Shown: positions 1 through 8,924, counted from the stretch's first letter. The stretch: 64,000 bases of DNA from Improbicoccus pseudotrichonymphae (GCA_036322855.1 AP027924.1:868001-932000), one strand, 5' to 3'. Numbers and translations: made by a program. Notes: generated by a model not told the origin, from the letters alone.

Positions 1-245
1 CAACCACAAACAACACCCAAATAATTTTTATAATACAAAATATGCTCCGATATTAACTAATATTCCACATGTTCAGATGACCCCTCTTTTTGTTTGAATC
101 AATCATATCCATAGGCTCTTAAGCGTCTAAGATACATTTGATGACGTCAATACTAGAAACTTTTCCAGATAATCTTTCAAAATATTTTGTCTTTTGATAC
201 AAAATCGCCTTTTTTAAAAATAATTAAAACATTTAATTCAACAAA
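1..245. other. Unassigned AT-rich window edge
   Basis: No convincing gene is visible. A broken minus-strand reading with a few Arg/Tyr-rich stretches might be decayed transposase, but it has many stops and I cannot name it. The window begins inside this stretch. Confidence 0.3.
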
Positions 246-247
246 CC

Positions 248-408
248 TATCCTCACAGCTTTAAATACGTATTTTCGAGACTTATTTCATAAATCGAGAG
301 AAAATTTCAAATTAATACTTCCACGATTTGAAGAATTTTTACAAAATTTAAAAAAATAGCCGAAAAAACTTACTTCGGGAAACATGAAGACAGGTTCTAA
401 AAATATTT
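248..408. repeat. Intergenic repeat family 2, copy 1
   Basis: An imperfect element of about 150 bp with inverted ends. The left end reads CCTATCCTCACAGCTTTAAA and the right end is a diverged reverse complement. The interior includes a conserved ACAAAATTT followed by AAAAAAATAGCC. Related copies lie near 10357-10505, 29583-29700 and 42296-42412. There is no coding potential. It could be a MITE or a bacterial interspersed palindrome. Confidence 0.6.
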
Positions 409-493
409 GAACAAAAATGCCACGATCCGTTATAAAACAAAAGAATAAACAAACTTGAAACCGTATCTGGCCTAGTTCTAGATCTTGTAATTC

Positions 494-1066
494 TTACACT
501 GCTGATCCCGCATTTACATCATCATCTACTACTGGCGTTGTTTGGTTTTTGGCTTCTTTTTTTGTACCGAAAAACTCTTTTACTTTATCCCAATTTTTAT
601 ATAAAACAACACCTGCAACAACTACAGCAGTCAAAACCAATGCTCCTATCCCTACTTTTTTGGTAAACAAAAAACCTTTAGCTTTTGCAAGAAGTCCGGG
701 CGCACCTTCATCATCATCCGAAATACTTTCTTTAACATCTTCTTTTTCTAATACATCCACTTTAGGTTCTTTAATTTCTGATGTAATACTTTCTGATATA
801 TCAATATTTTCTTCAAATACTTCAATTTCTGGTTTTGATTTAGATTTAATAGATTCTTCTGATTCTGATTCTGATTTAGATTTAATAGATTCTTCTGATT
901 CTGATTCTGATTTAGATTTAATAGATTCTTCTGATTCTGATTCTGATTTAGATTTAATAGATTCTTCTTCTTCTTCTTCTTCTGATATATCAATATTTTC
1001 TTCAAATACTTCAATTTCTGGTTTTGATTTAGATTTAATAGATTCTTCTGAAGAAGAATGTGTCAT
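494..1066 (-). CDS. Acidic Ser/Glu repeat protein with C-terminal membrane helix
   Basis: A protein of about 190 residues, not recognised as a known family. The start at 1066 (MTHSSSEES) is preferred because an AGGAG box lies about 12 nt upstream; an upstream in-frame ATG would add a hydrophobic stretch without an RBS. Residues 1-85 are low-complexity, with a 12-residue unit (EESIKSKSESES) repeated about three times and flanked by two copies of a KPEIEVFEENIDIS block. A hydrophobic helix (VGIGALVLTAVVVAGVVLY) near residue 140 is followed by a basic then polar tail. The order acidic linker, single TM helix, charged tail resembles the modular proteins at loci A-E, but the shared signal segment is absent. 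Role unknown; a surface or membrane protein is inferred. Confidence 0.6.
   Translation of the reverse strand: MTHSSSEESIKSKSKPEIEVFEENIDISEEEEEEESIKSKSESESEESIKSKSESESEESIKSKSESESEESIKSKSKPEIEVFEENIDISESITSEIKEPKVDVLEKEDVKESISDDDEGAPGLLAKAKGFLFTKKVGIGALVLTAVVVAGVVLYKNWDKVKEFFGTKKEAKNQTTPVVDDDVNAGSAV
832..980 (-). repeat. 36-bp tandem coding repeats
   Basis: About three near-identical 36-bp units built from GATTCTGATTCTGATTTAGA and a following TTTAATAGATTCTTCT segment. They encode the EESIKSKSESES unit of the surrounding gene. The unit is a multiple of three, so copy-number change would keep the frame. A GAA/TTC run adds a stretch of Glu residues. Confidence 0.85.
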
Positions 1067-1244
1067 AATGTAACCATCTCCTAAAAAATAAAAAAACACC
1101 AATGATACTCCTACATAAAAACAATCTATCCAGTGTATCATTGGTTTAATTATAAAATAAAAAACAAACAAAAGCAAATAAATTTGAAAATGTTATGAAA
1201 TATTGAGTTAATTCTTGGTGTAAATATGTAAACTATAAAAAAAT

Positions 1245-1691
1245 TTAATATAGTTTAAATATCCATGCAATCAGGCCGTAAATTATTGAAGAGGTTATCC
1301 CAAACACAAGTACCGGTCCGGCTATTGTAAACATTTGAGCGGATGTACCTAAAACTTGTCCTTCTTTTTTGAACTCAATTGCCGGAGAAACAATTGAATT
1401 TGCAAAACCTGTTATTGGTACTATAGTTCCTGCCCCGGCATGCTTTGCTATTCTGTCATAAATTTTTACGGCTGTCAAAAAAGAACCAAGGCCAATCAAG
1501 GTAACAGATACCCATAATTGTGATTCTTTTTTTGTAAGACCTATAATATCCATATAAAAATTGTTTAACAATTGTCCTATAACACAAATTAAACCACCTA
1601 TAACAAATGCAAAAAAACAATTCTTGATTGTTGGGCTACTATCCGTTTCTTTTTTATACATTTTTTTATATTCTTCTTTACTCACTTTCAT
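1245..1691 (-). CDS. spoVAC: Stage V sporulation protein AC (SpoVAC)
   Basis: A 148-residue integral membrane protein. SpoVA proteins form the channel that moves Ca-dipicolinate into the forespore and out during germination. The family pattern is clear: FAFVIGGLICVIGQ near residue 27, a KIYDRIAKHAGAGTIVPITG block near residue 76, then FANSIVSPAIEFKKEGQVLG and a final hydrophobic helix. Length matches the family. The start has a TTAGGTGATT box just upstream. The usual partners spoVAD and spoVAE are not adjacent; the gene stands alone, followed upstream by a repeat. Either the operon has been dispersed or it has been lost elsewhere; the window cannot say which. Confidence 0.93.
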   Translation of the reverse strand: MKVSKEEYKKMYKKETDSSPTIKNCFFAFVIGGLICVIGQLLNNFYMDIIGLTKKESQLWVSVTLIGLGSFLTAVKIYDRIAKHAGAGTIVPITGFANSIVSPAIEFKKEGQVLGTSAQMFTIAGPVLVFGITSSIIYGLIAWIFKLY

Positions 1692-1748
1692 GTTTAATCA
1701 CCTAAAAATATTATTAAACTCATTCGATAAATATATACACGAAAAAAT

Positions 1749-1901
1749 TATTAGATTTGCTCTAAAACCAATTCTTTTTGCAAATTTCATGTGCTAACGC
1801 GGTACTTGAAACTGCTCACATACAACCAGTATGCTCGCGTTTCTGTGCTCCTCTTTCTTTGAAATTTACAAAAATAATTCAGTTTTAAGGTAGGTTTAAT
1901 A
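1749..1901. repeat. MITE-like repeat family 1, copy 1
   Basis: An element of about 150 bp with inverted ends. The left end runs TCTAAAACCAATTCTTTTTG then CAAATTTCA; the right end is TGAAATTTACAAAAATAATT then CAGTTTTAAGG. The middle contains the conserved words CGGTACTTGAAACTGCTCAC and GCGTTTCTGTGCTC. Other copies or parts lie near 4645-4762, 6875-6925, 28146-28215 and 47650-47785. There is no coding capacity, as expected of a non-autonomous element. Confidence 0.75.
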
Positions 1902-2034
1902 CTATTTTTAGAAAAACGTTCAATAACAAGAAAGCAATCAGGTGAATAAACTGTATAAAGAAACATATTAATATGATTTTTAAAAATATGTTTTGTTTAA
2001 AATTTTTATTTTAAAATAAAGGAGTTTGAAAATT

Positions 2035-2655
2035 ATGGAATATAAGTATGCAACTAACTTTGGATGTATTTCGGATGTTATATCCGGGACTGCGGAATCT
2101 CTAGAATTGCCGGGTGAAGGTCATTGTTCAATAAATGCTTACGGCGGTCTTTACAATACTGCCAGAATTGAGATTAATCTACCATCAGAAGAAGATGCGC
2201 AAACTGTTATTCAGACCTTGGGTTATTTGCCAAATCTAAACACAACGTATGTTGGAAGTGGCATTAAATTAGACATTGAGGGCGACTATCAAATCGATCT
2301 TACCGTGATGATGACCTATGATTTTGAAGAAACAACAATTTTTGCTTTTGCACGTCAAAACGGTGTTCAAATACCTACAGTTTCAATAACAAGAGAAACG
2401 GTGAACGATACGAGAGGAATGTCTTCCATATCTTCTATTGTGCATTTGAATTGCGGCGATGTCATCGATATTGGAATTAGATCACGCCACGGAGGCTTGT
2501 TATTGATTCCGCAAAATAATGCAAGTTTGGTAATTAAGAAACTTGATACTCAAATTTGTTGTGATTGCATAAGAAAAATCAAAGGAGAATGTGGACATTG
2601 TAACCATTGCCCAAGATCTTCAAATGAAATAAAACTATATAAAGGCAACTGCTAA
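2035..2655 (+). CDS. TNF/C1q-like (BclA C-terminal-type) jelly-roll protein
   Basis: About 206 residues. ATG 2035 is chosen because AAGGAG lies 10 nt upstream; a TTG at 2026 is too close to that box. Residues 60-170 show the beta-sandwich pattern found in TNF/C1q-like domains of spore-surface and phage-tail-associated proteins: GDYQIDLTVMMTYDF, then AFARQNGVQIPTVSI, then SSIVHLNCGDVIDIGIRS, then ending in ASLVIKKL. There is no collagen-like GXX region. A Cys-rich tail follows (ICCDC, then CGHCNHCP), which could bind metal or be disulphide-linked. No signal peptide. A spore-coat or surface role is an inference from the domain type and the sporulation genes in the window. Confidence 0.6.
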   Translation: MEYKYATNFGCISDVISGTAESLELPGEGHCSINAYGGLYNTARIEINLPSEEDAQTVIQTLGYLPNLNTTYVGSGIKLDIEGDYQIDLTVMMTYDFEETTIFAFARQNGVQIPTVSITRETVNDTRGMSSISSIVHLNCGDVIDIGIRSRHGGLLLIPQNNASLVIKKLDTQICCDCIRKIKGECGHCNHCPRSSNEIKLYKGNC

Positions 2656-2679
2656 GAATTATTAATCAATAATCTTTAC

Positions 2680-2704
2680 CTGCTCGACATTTTCTGTCGA
2701 GCGG
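2680..2704 (+). terminator. Stem-loop after the jelly-roll gene
   Basis: GCTCGACA and TGTCGAGC form a perfect 8-bp stem with a TTTTC loop about 25 nt after the stop codon. The following sequence is only weakly T-rich, so this is a probable rather than classical intrinsic terminator. Confidence 0.5.
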
Positions 2705-2744
2705 ATTTACTATTGATCAAATATAGCTATTTAAGCAATACACA

Positions 2745-2875
2745 CCCGAATTTTGCTGTTAATAGAATAATAAAAATAATTTTAAATAATATCTATATAT
2801 CTATAAATTTTTATCTCTAAAATATTTAATTAAAAAACAAATACAAAATAATTTTATTTTTTAGAGAATTTATCT
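2745..2875 (-). promoter_or_regulatory. Decayed copy of the modular-locus upstream region
   Basis: GAATTTTGCTGTTAATAGAA and the AT-rich stretch after it match the region upstream of loci A and D, where the same position reads GAATTTTGCTGTCAATAAGA. The -35 hexamer is damaged (TGTTAA instead of TGTCAA on this strand) and no modular gene follows, so a family member was probably lost here. Nothing else is seen between this and the PBP start. Confidence 0.5.
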
Positions 2876-3051
2876 ATAAAAATTACAGAAAAAAAAATAT
2901 TTTAGTGTCGACGATAAATACATTTCGCAAAATAACGTGGATTTTTTGAAAAAACAAAAATTTACGTATAAATAATTTTTATTTTGCAAAAATAATTAAT
3001 TGCAGAGACCAAAATTGTTTGATTTTTGAAAAAATCAAGACGTGAACTTAA

Positions 3052-4632
3052 GTGAAGTATAAAATAATTAAAATATTCTTTTTGTTATTTTTTTTCCTTA
3101 CATTGCTGATTTTCAAATTAAGCAGAATTTCGGTCAATGAGAATTTAAATAACTCGGCTTTAAAACAAACATATTACAATGTAGAGATTTCCAAAATCAG
3201 AGGGATGATTTACGATTGTAATAATTTGCCTTTGGTAGGTACAAAAAAGAAGCTTTTTGCTTTGGTTAACCCAAGAGCCGAAAATTTTTTGAATATTTTA
3301 AATTGTGCTAAAAAAGATAAAAATATTTACGATAAGATTAAACAGGAAAAACCGTTTATTATAGAAATAGACAAAAAATCAGATTATTCAAATATAGATA
3401 TTTTTGAACTACCAGTAAGATCAAAAAAAGAAATATCATCTTTACATATGGTAGGCTATGTTAACGGCGAAAACAATGGAGTGTGTGGTATCGAAAAAGC
3501 TTATAATGATTTTTTGAAGTCGGATAATAAAATTGAAGTCAAATATAAAGTAAACGCCAACGGCAAAATTATTTTAAATGATAAATATCGCGTGATAGAT
3601 AAATTATACATTAGCAACAAGGGCATAAAGACTTCCATCGATAAAGAACAACAATGTGTCGTGGAGAAAATCGCAAGAAAACATATTAAAAAAGGAGCGG
3701 TGATTGTTTCTGAAGTCCCAAATTGTGAAATAAGAGCATGTGTGAGTTTACCAACTTTTTTTACTAAAAAAATGTGTGAATCTTTGGAAGATGCGGAAAG
3801 CCCGTTTTTGAATCGTGCGCTGTCTTCGTACAATGTTGGTTCTATATTTAAATTACTTGTAGCCGGAGTTTATTTAGAATCTGGTTTTGATAAAGACTTT
3901 CCCTACAATTGCAAAGGATATTATGAATTATCTTGCGGAAGAAAAATTCATTGTTTTTCCGGAAAACCTCATGGAAATTTGGACTTAAAAAACGCAATTG
4001 CCTTTTCGTGCAATAGCTACTTTTCCAGAATTTCCAAAGAATTAAAACCTGAAATCTTATTAGATTACGCAAAAAAATTGGGTTTAGGACAAAAAACAAA
4101 GCTTGGACCTGATTTTTATGGAAACAATGGAAATTTACCATCACTAAAACAACTTGAAGATGAAAAAAACTTAGCCATATTTTGTTTCGGTCAAGGTCAA
4201 TTGTTAGCAACACCGATACAGATTGCTGCTTTTATAAACGCAATTGCTTCTGGTGGATATTATTCCCCGCCAAGAATTGTTTTAGGAATTATAGATGAAA
4301 ATATGAAGTATAATCCTGAAATTTTTGAAAAATCTATAAAATGTTTCGAAAAAGAAACAATCAATTCGCTTAAAGATTACATGCTTGCATCTATGGAATA
4401 TGGTACGAGTGCTAAAGGTCAACCAGAAAATTACGATGCTGCCGCAAAAACATCAACAGCCCAAACCGGAATTTTTAAAGACGGTAAACGTATAAGTCAG
4501 TTTTGGTATGCGGGTTTCTATCCATTTAAAAAACCTAAGTATTGTATAACGATTATTTCCGAAGGTGAAGGAGAAAACAGTAGCCCTTGCCCCAAAGTTT
4601 TTAAAGAAATAGTAGAAAATCTCAGAATTTAA
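3052..4632 (+). CDS. Class B penicillin-binding protein (transpeptidase)
   Basis: A 526-residue peptidoglycan DD-transpeptidase that cross-links stem peptides outside the membrane. Residues 5-22 form an N-terminal membrane anchor. The RGMIYDCNNLPL motif of the PBP dimerisation region is near residue 50. Active-site motifs are SxxK in NVGSIFK (about 262-268), SxN in SCNSYF (about 321) and KTS in AAKTSTAQTG (about 464), where most class B PBPs have KTG. It resembles the SpoVD/PBP2/FtsI group but lacks a PASTA domain and is shorter than most SpoVD. The start is GTG 3052 with no strong RBS. Division versus sporulation use cannot be decided from sequence. Confidence 0.88.
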   Translation: MKYKIIKIFFLLFFFLTLLIFKLSRISVNENLNNSALKQTYYNVEISKIRGMIYDCNNLPLVGTKKKLFALVNPRAENFLNILNCAKKDKNIYDKIKQEKPFIIEIDKKSDYSNIDIFELPVRSKKEISSLHMVGYVNGENNGVCGIEKAYNDFLKSDNKIEVKYKVNANGKIILNDKYRVIDKLYISNKGIKTSIDKEQQCVVEKIARKHIKKGAVIVSEVPNCEIRACVSLPTFFTKKMCESLEDAESPFLNRALSSYNVGSIFKLLVAGVYLESGFDKDFPYNCKGYYELSCGRKIHCFSGKPHGNLDLKNAIAFSCNSYFSRISKELKPEILLDYAKKLGLGQKTKLGPDFYGNNGNLPSLKQLEDEKNLAIFCFGQGQLLATPIQIAAFINAIASGGYYSPPRIVLGIIDENMKYNPEIFEKSIKCFEKETINSLKDYMLASMEYGTSAKGQPENYDAAAKTSTAQTGIFKDGKRISQFWYAGFYPFKKPKYCITIISEGEGENSSPCPKVFKEIVENLRI

Positions 4633-4644
4633 TTAAATCTGTCA

Positions 4645-4762
4645 TAGAGACGAACACAGAAACGCAAGTATACTGGCTGTATATAAGCAGTTTTGAGTAG
4701 TACCGCATCGACGATGAAATTTACAAAAATAACTAAGTTTTTGGGCAGATTTATTAGTTCCC
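4645..4762. repeat. MITE-like repeat family 1, truncated copy
   Basis: It carries the middle and one end of the family in the opposite orientation to the 1749 copy: CACAGAAACGCAAGTATACT, GAGTAGTACCGCATCGACGA, then ATGAAATTTACAAAAATAAC. One terminal arm is missing. It lies about 100 bp upstream of the transketolase C-terminal gene. Confidence 0.7.
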
Positions 4763-4869
4763 AAAAACTTCTCAAATTAGGGTCTATTGAATTAAGACAT
4801 CATAATCAAGTACAATTATATCCTGTATGTTATAAACAATCAGATGTGTTTATTTTCGTGGGGCTTTTT

Positions 4870-5799
4870 ATGGAAATGAGAAAAGTTTTGTCTGATACAA
4901 TCAAGAAAATGATGTTTTTGGATGAAAGAATAGTTGTAATTAATGCTGATTTAGTTAAGTGCGTCGGTTTGGGTGAGGTTTATGCTGAATTTCCCCGGCG
5001 GACGTTTAACGTTGGTATAGCAGAACAGAATATGGCATGTGTGGCTGCGGGTATGTCTACTTGCGGGTATATTCCGCTTATTTTTTCTTTTGCTTCGTTT
5101 GCAACAAGAAGAGCTTGTGATCAAATAGCTGTTTCTATTTGTTTTGCAAAACAAAACGTTAAGATTTTTGGCTTAGATCCAGGTATAGCTTGCGAGACAA
5201 ATGGTGGTACTCATGCCAGTTTTGAAGATATTTCCATAATGAGAAGTTTTCCAAATACCTTGATTTTTGATCCGTGTGATGACACCGAATTGAGATTGGC
5301 TTTGCCCGAAATTATTAAATATGACCAAGGAACGGCGTATATTCGTTTATACAGGAAGCAAAATTGGAGAATTTACGAAAATGATTATAAATTCAATTTG
5401 TTTAAGGCGGATATTTTAATCAAGGGCGAAGATATCAGTATTTTTTGTTCGGGTTTTATGATAAAAGAAGCATTGATTGCCGCTGAAAAACTTAAGGGTT
5501 TTGATATAAAAGCCGAAGTCATAAATATTCATACGATCAAACCCATAGATAAAGATACTGTTATAAATTCGGCTAAAAAAACCAAAAAAGCTCTGGTTTT
5601 GGAAAACCACAGTGTATTTGGTGGATTATTTTCGGCCATAAGCGAAGTACTAATTGAGAATTATCCAATTAAAGTTATGACGCTCGGCATAAAAGATAAA
5701 TTTGGCCAGGTGGGTAAGATAGATTTCTTGAAAAAAGTTTACGGCATGTCTCATGAAAACGTTGTAAAACACGCCTTAAACTTATGTAAAAAATTCTAA
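4870..5799 (+). CDS. tkt: Transketolase, C-terminal subunit
   Basis: About 309 residues. It is the pyrimidine-binding plus C-terminal half of a split transketolase, which needs the N-terminal (TPP-binding) subunit to transfer two-carbon units in the pentose phosphate pathway. Start ATG 4870 follows GTGGGGC. Recognisable features are FNVGIAEQNMACVAAGMS near residue 48 (the Glu that activates TPP is in IAEQN), HASFEDISIMRSFPN near residue 115, and a C-terminal block with VLENHSVFGG. In most Clostridia this gene directly follows its partner; here the partner is at 28221-29042 on the other strand, and both junctions carry family 1 repeat sequence. The stop codon abuts an IS5-type remnant. Confidence 0.9.
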   Translation: MEMRKVLSDTIKKMMFLDERIVVINADLVKCVGLGEVYAEFPRRTFNVGIAEQNMACVAAGMSTCGYIPLIFSFASFATRRACDQIAVSICFAKQNVKIFGLDPGIACETNGGTHASFEDISIMRSFPNTLIFDPCDDTELRLALPEIIKYDQGTAYIRLYRKQNWRIYENDYKFNLFKADILIKGEDISIFCSGFMIKEALIAAEKLKGFDIKAEVINIHTIKPIDKDTVINSAKKTKKALVLENHSVFGGLFSAISEVLIENYPIKVMTLGIKDKFGQVGKIDFLKKVYGMSHENVVKHALNLCKKF

Positions 5800-6156
5800 G
5801 AACCTGTTCACACGAAATAAAGCATCAAAAAATAAGGCAAGGTAAATAAAAGAAATATACATATACATTAAATCGAGCTTGTCATAACATCTAGAAATGT
5901 GGCGAAATCTGAATAATCTACGAAATATCCGTTCGACTTCATTACGTTTTTTGTATAGGATTTTGTCATACAGCCAAGGTTTTTTACGATTTGATTTGGG
6001 TGGAACGATTGGCAAAAAGCCCAAATCTTTAGCCAAACTTCGAGTTTCATCTCCTTCATATGCTTTATCCATAAGTAAATACTTCTTCTTTTTAGCTTTT
6101 TTCTTCGAAATCATCTTTTCTCCAAATGCATCGCCATCTTGACCAAGCGAGAGCAT
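5782..6156 (-). pseudogene. DDE transposase C-terminal fragment
   Basis: A 124-codon open fragment with MDKAYEGDETRSLAKDLGF (second catalytic Asp region) and NEVERIFRRL (the catalytic Glu helix). The first Asp and the N-terminal region are not in frame. It belongs to the IS5-type remnant; its stop codon lies inside the 3' end of the transketolase gene on the other strand. Confidence 0.7.
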
Positions 6157-6473
6157 AAAAATAACAGATCTTTACTTCCGCAAATCATATGAATTTTTGT
6201 ATTCCGGTCTCTTTTTGTCTTGCCGATTGCTTGTTGGCTTACCTTTTTAGCCCAACGATTAATACTCATATAAATCGTATGCCAGTTATTTCCCTAAACT
6301 GTACTGTTTACACCCATTTTCAAGAACATGCAAAAGCGCGTGTTTAATATTTCTAAATTGCTGATTTTAGGCCGACTTTTCTGTTTTGGAAACAAATTTT
6401 CTATTCTCTTATATTTTCCAACTGTTATTCTCATATTTCATGTTCTACCATATTATATTTCGCGTGAATAGGT
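5800..6473 (-). mobile_element. IS5-family remnant (copy 1)
   Basis: Inverted ends ACCTGTTCACACGAAATA and (reverse complement at right) ACCTATTCACGCGAAATA are flanked by CTAA on both sides, a plausible 4-bp IS5-type target duplication that overlaps the stop codon of the preceding gene. The minus strand encodes the C-terminal half of a DDE transposase (YLLMDKAYEGDETR, then RNEVERIFRRLFRFRHISRC), but the N-terminal half is broken by stops and frameshifts. At about 670 bp it is internally shortened and inactive. A second copy is at 49630-50377. Confidence 0.8.
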
Positions 6474-6479
6474 CCTAAA

Positions 6480-6873
6480 TAATACCTGAGTAAACGATTC
6501 ATTCTTTCTATTGTATAAGTGTATGGTTTACCGATAATGTGTTTTTGGTCGATCAAATTATAAGATTCTCAACCATTTTATTACTGAAACATGGCTCATA
6601 CCAAGTAATCTTTCAATTCTCCGAAATCTAATTCCTTTTGTATAAAATATCTAAGCGCTTTTTGTTTTTCTTTTTCTGAGCAACCCTTTTTTCACTTCTG
6701 GTATAATTGCAACCGCAATTTTTGCACATGTATCTTTGTTTGCCAAGCGCAAATCCTCTTTTTACTTTTTTGTCGTTGCCACATTTTGGGTATTTTATTT
6801 CTTTTTCCATTCTATAATTTTAGCCTAATATATTTATTTTCAACATTAATATATATTTATTTAGCAATGCCCT
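6480..6873 (-). mobile_element. IS1-like remnant with InsA zinc-finger fragment
   Basis: The minus-strand ORF at 6628-6810 encodes KYPKCGNDKKVKRGFALG and QRYMCKNCGCNYTRSEK, the zinc-binding start of an IS1-type InsA protein. Continuing in other frames are GIRFRRIERLLGMSHVSVI (helix-turn-helix) and a degraded InsB-like end. The right end AGCAATGCCC near 6864-6873 matches the family terminal repeat GGGCATTGCGAAATAAATA seen at 32472, 42633 and 43034. Frameshifts and deletions make it inactive. Confidence 0.75.
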
Positions 6874-6874
6874 G

Positions 6875-6925
6875 TATTGGTGATGAAATTTGCAAAAATT
6901 CAGTTTTAGGAAGGTCTATTAAAGA
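6875..6925. repeat. MITE-like repeat family 1, end fragment
   Basis: GATGAAATTTGCAAAAATTC then AGTTTTAGGAAGGTCTATTA matches one arm of the 150-bp family. It lies between the IS1-like remnant and the 3' end of the AAA+ gene. Confidence 0.6.
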
Positions 6926-6926
6926 A

Positions 6927-8924
6927 TTAGTTTTTTATTAAATGTGAATATTCACCGAATTCGTTTTTAGAAAGAATTCTTCCTTGTTTTGTCAATTCAT
7001 ATTTAATTGACTGCAAAATATGTTGCATACCAATTTTTTGATCTCGCAGGGCCAAAAAAGCAGAAAGTGTAGCGACGTTTTTAATATTTGCCCCACTTAA
7101 TTCGAATTTTGAAATAAATTCAAAATTTATATTTTTATCTAAAGAGGCATTCGCAAAACTTATCTTCCAGATTTTTAATCTTTCCTTAGTGTCGGGAAGA
7201 CTAAAATGAACAATATAATTTATTCGTCTGAAAAACGCCTTGTCTATGTTTTCTAAAAAATTGGTTGTCATTATACAAATTCCATTATAACTATCTATTT
7301 TTTGCAACAAATAAGAAATTTCAATATTGGTGCTTCTGTCGCGAGAATCTTTTATTTCAGAACGTTTGCTAAAGATTGCATCCATTTCGTCGAATAATAA
7401 TATGACATTATTTTTCTCGGCTTCGAAAAAAACTTTGTGCAAATTTTTCTCGGTTTCGCCTATATATTTAGATATAATTTGCGAACTATCTATGATACAT
7501 AAATTAAGACCTAAATCTTTTGCAATAATTCCGGCAGCCATACTTTTACCGGTACCGCTTGGCCCGGAAAACAAAACACTTGTACCGGTGTTGTGAACAT
7601 TTTTTATAAACCCCCACTTATTAAAAACAAAATTTTTATTTCTTACCCTATCGCATATTAACAACAAAATTTTCTTTTCTTCGTTTTTAATAATCAAATT
7701 ATTCCAGTCATAACTTTCATTTAGCTCGATGATGTTTAAATTTGAAGTATCGGATTTTAAATCATTTATGCATTTTATTACGTCTTTTTTGCTTACATCT
7801 TTTTTTTGATATTTTAGATTTTTCAAATGCGGAGTAACGATTTCAATATCGTTTAAATTGAAATTAAAAATAGATAAAATTTCTTCGGGGCCAATGACAT
7901 CTAATAGACAGGAATCTTTTAGTATTTGTTTCCATATGGTCGTGCTTTGTTCGTAATTTATTTTTTCTAGGTTTATATTTATCGACACACAGTCATTTGG
8001 TATAAATTTAAACAAAGTTTTGCTCAAAAAAAATACGCTAAAATTAAAATTTCCAAGTATTTCAAAAATATAATTTATGTTATTCTTTTTATCTTTGAAG
8101 ATATCTATATTACCAAAACAAATTGCCCCCATTGTGAGTAAATTAATTCTTATAACTTTTTTTAAAATCTCTTCGAAATCAAATTTTAATGAAAGTATTT
8201 TTTCTAAATCCACTAAAATTAGGCATGTTTTTAATTCATTCATTAAGTATTTGATTAAAAATTTTTTTCCGCTTCCTTGTTCTCCGTTTATAAAAAAATA
8301 TAGTTTGTTTTTGTTATTTTTTATTATGTTTACAATTTTTCTAAAAACGTTCTTTCTTATCAAATATGATTTATTTTCATCGGGAAATATTATGTCGACT
8401 TTTGCTGAATGAAAATTAAAATTGGCGTTGCTCATAATAAAGTCAAATAGCATTTTGTCGATATTACCGTTTTTATCGAAACATAAAAGATTCATTTTCT
8501 CCGAAGTTTTGTTCACGATTTGATAAAAATTTTCCAAACTAAATAAATCATGTTTAAAATAATGAATTTTCATAGCGACCACAACAATTTGATTATCGTT
8601 TTCGCAGGATATTTTTTCGAAAATTCTTTTATATTTTTTGGAAAACTTAATCATAGCAGAAATACAAAAACACAACCATTCAATTTCATTAAATTTATAG
8701 GCAGTCTTAATATAATCCATCGCCACAAATTCATTTTCGGATAAATTTAAATACTCGTTTTTTTCGTTATTTTTCCTGAAAATCTTGAAAACTTCATTTT
8801 TGCTTTTTGCTAAAGAGGTTTCCATTTCGTTTTCGTTTTCAGAGATGCATTCGATATATTTTTCTGCTAAAAATTCTATATTCATAAACAATTTGTTTAC
8901 ATAATAGTAGTAACTTTCAGGCAT
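6927..8924 (-). CDS. Two-module AAA+ ATPase
   Basis: 665 residues. An N-terminal all-alpha region (1-200) is followed by a degenerate AAA module with a P-loop at 214-221 (GEQGSGKK) but no acidic Walker B (FGNID). A complete C-terminal AAA module follows: Walker A 454-461 (GPSGTGKS), Walker B 509-516 (LLFDEMDA), sensor 1 TTN 553-555 and an arginine-finger pair RR 566-567. The active module resembles the CDC48/Vps4/spastin class, i.e. a hexameric unfoldase or remodeller. One inactive plus one active module is also seen in the AAA+ proteins of contractile injection systems, but no sheath, tube or baseplate gene is in this window, so that link is only a possibility. It is alone on its strand and not obviously in an operon. 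Confidence 0.8.
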   Translation of the reverse strand: MPESYYYYVNKLFMNIEFLAEKYIECISENENEMETSLAKSKNEVFKIFRKNNEKNEYLNLSENEFVAMDYIKTAYKFNEIEWLCFCISAMIKFSKKYKRIFEKISCENDNQIVVVAMKIHYFKHDLFSLENFYQIVNKTSEKMNLLCFDKNGNIDKMLFDFIMSNANFNFHSAKVDIIFPDENKSYLIRKNVFRKIVNIIKNNKNKLYFFINGEQGSGKKFLIKYLMNELKTCLILVDLEKILSLKFDFEEILKKVIRINLLTMGAICFGNIDIFKDKKNNINYIFEILGNFNFSVFFLSKTLFKFIPNDCVSININLEKINYEQSTTIWKQILKDSCLLDVIGPEEILSIFNFNLNDIEIVTPHLKNLKYQKKDVSKKDVIKCINDLKSDTSNLNIIELNESYDWNNLIIKNEEKKILLLICDRVRNKNFVFNKWGFIKNVHNTGTSVLFSGPSGTGKSMAAGIIAKDLGLNLCIIDSSQIISKYIGETEKNLHKVFFEAEKNNVILLFDEMDAIFSKRSEIKDSRDRSTNIEISYLLQKIDSYNGICIMTTNFLENIDKAFFRRINYIVHFSLPDTKERLKIWKISFANASLDKNINFEFISKFELSGANIKNVATLSAFLALRDQKIGMQHILQSIKYELTKQGRILSKNEFGEYSHLIKN

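Noticed and set aside
832..980. Possible CRISPR array
   Set aside because: Units are contiguous tandem repeats without spacers and lie in a coding frame.
748..1014. Asn/Gln/Leu-rich minus-strand frame inside the repeat gene
   Set aside because: It is a frame shadow of the Ser/Glu repeats: the 36-bp unit is open in several frames, and only the 494-1066 frame has an RBS, a TM helix and non-repetitive ends.
549..1073. Plus-strand Ser/Asp-rich open frame
   Set aside because: Antisense shadow of the same low-complexity tract; no RBS and no non-repetitive domain.
5782..6156. Functional transposase gene
   Set aside because: Only the C-terminal half is open; the N-terminal catalytic Asp region is broken by stops and frameshifts in both IS5-type copies.
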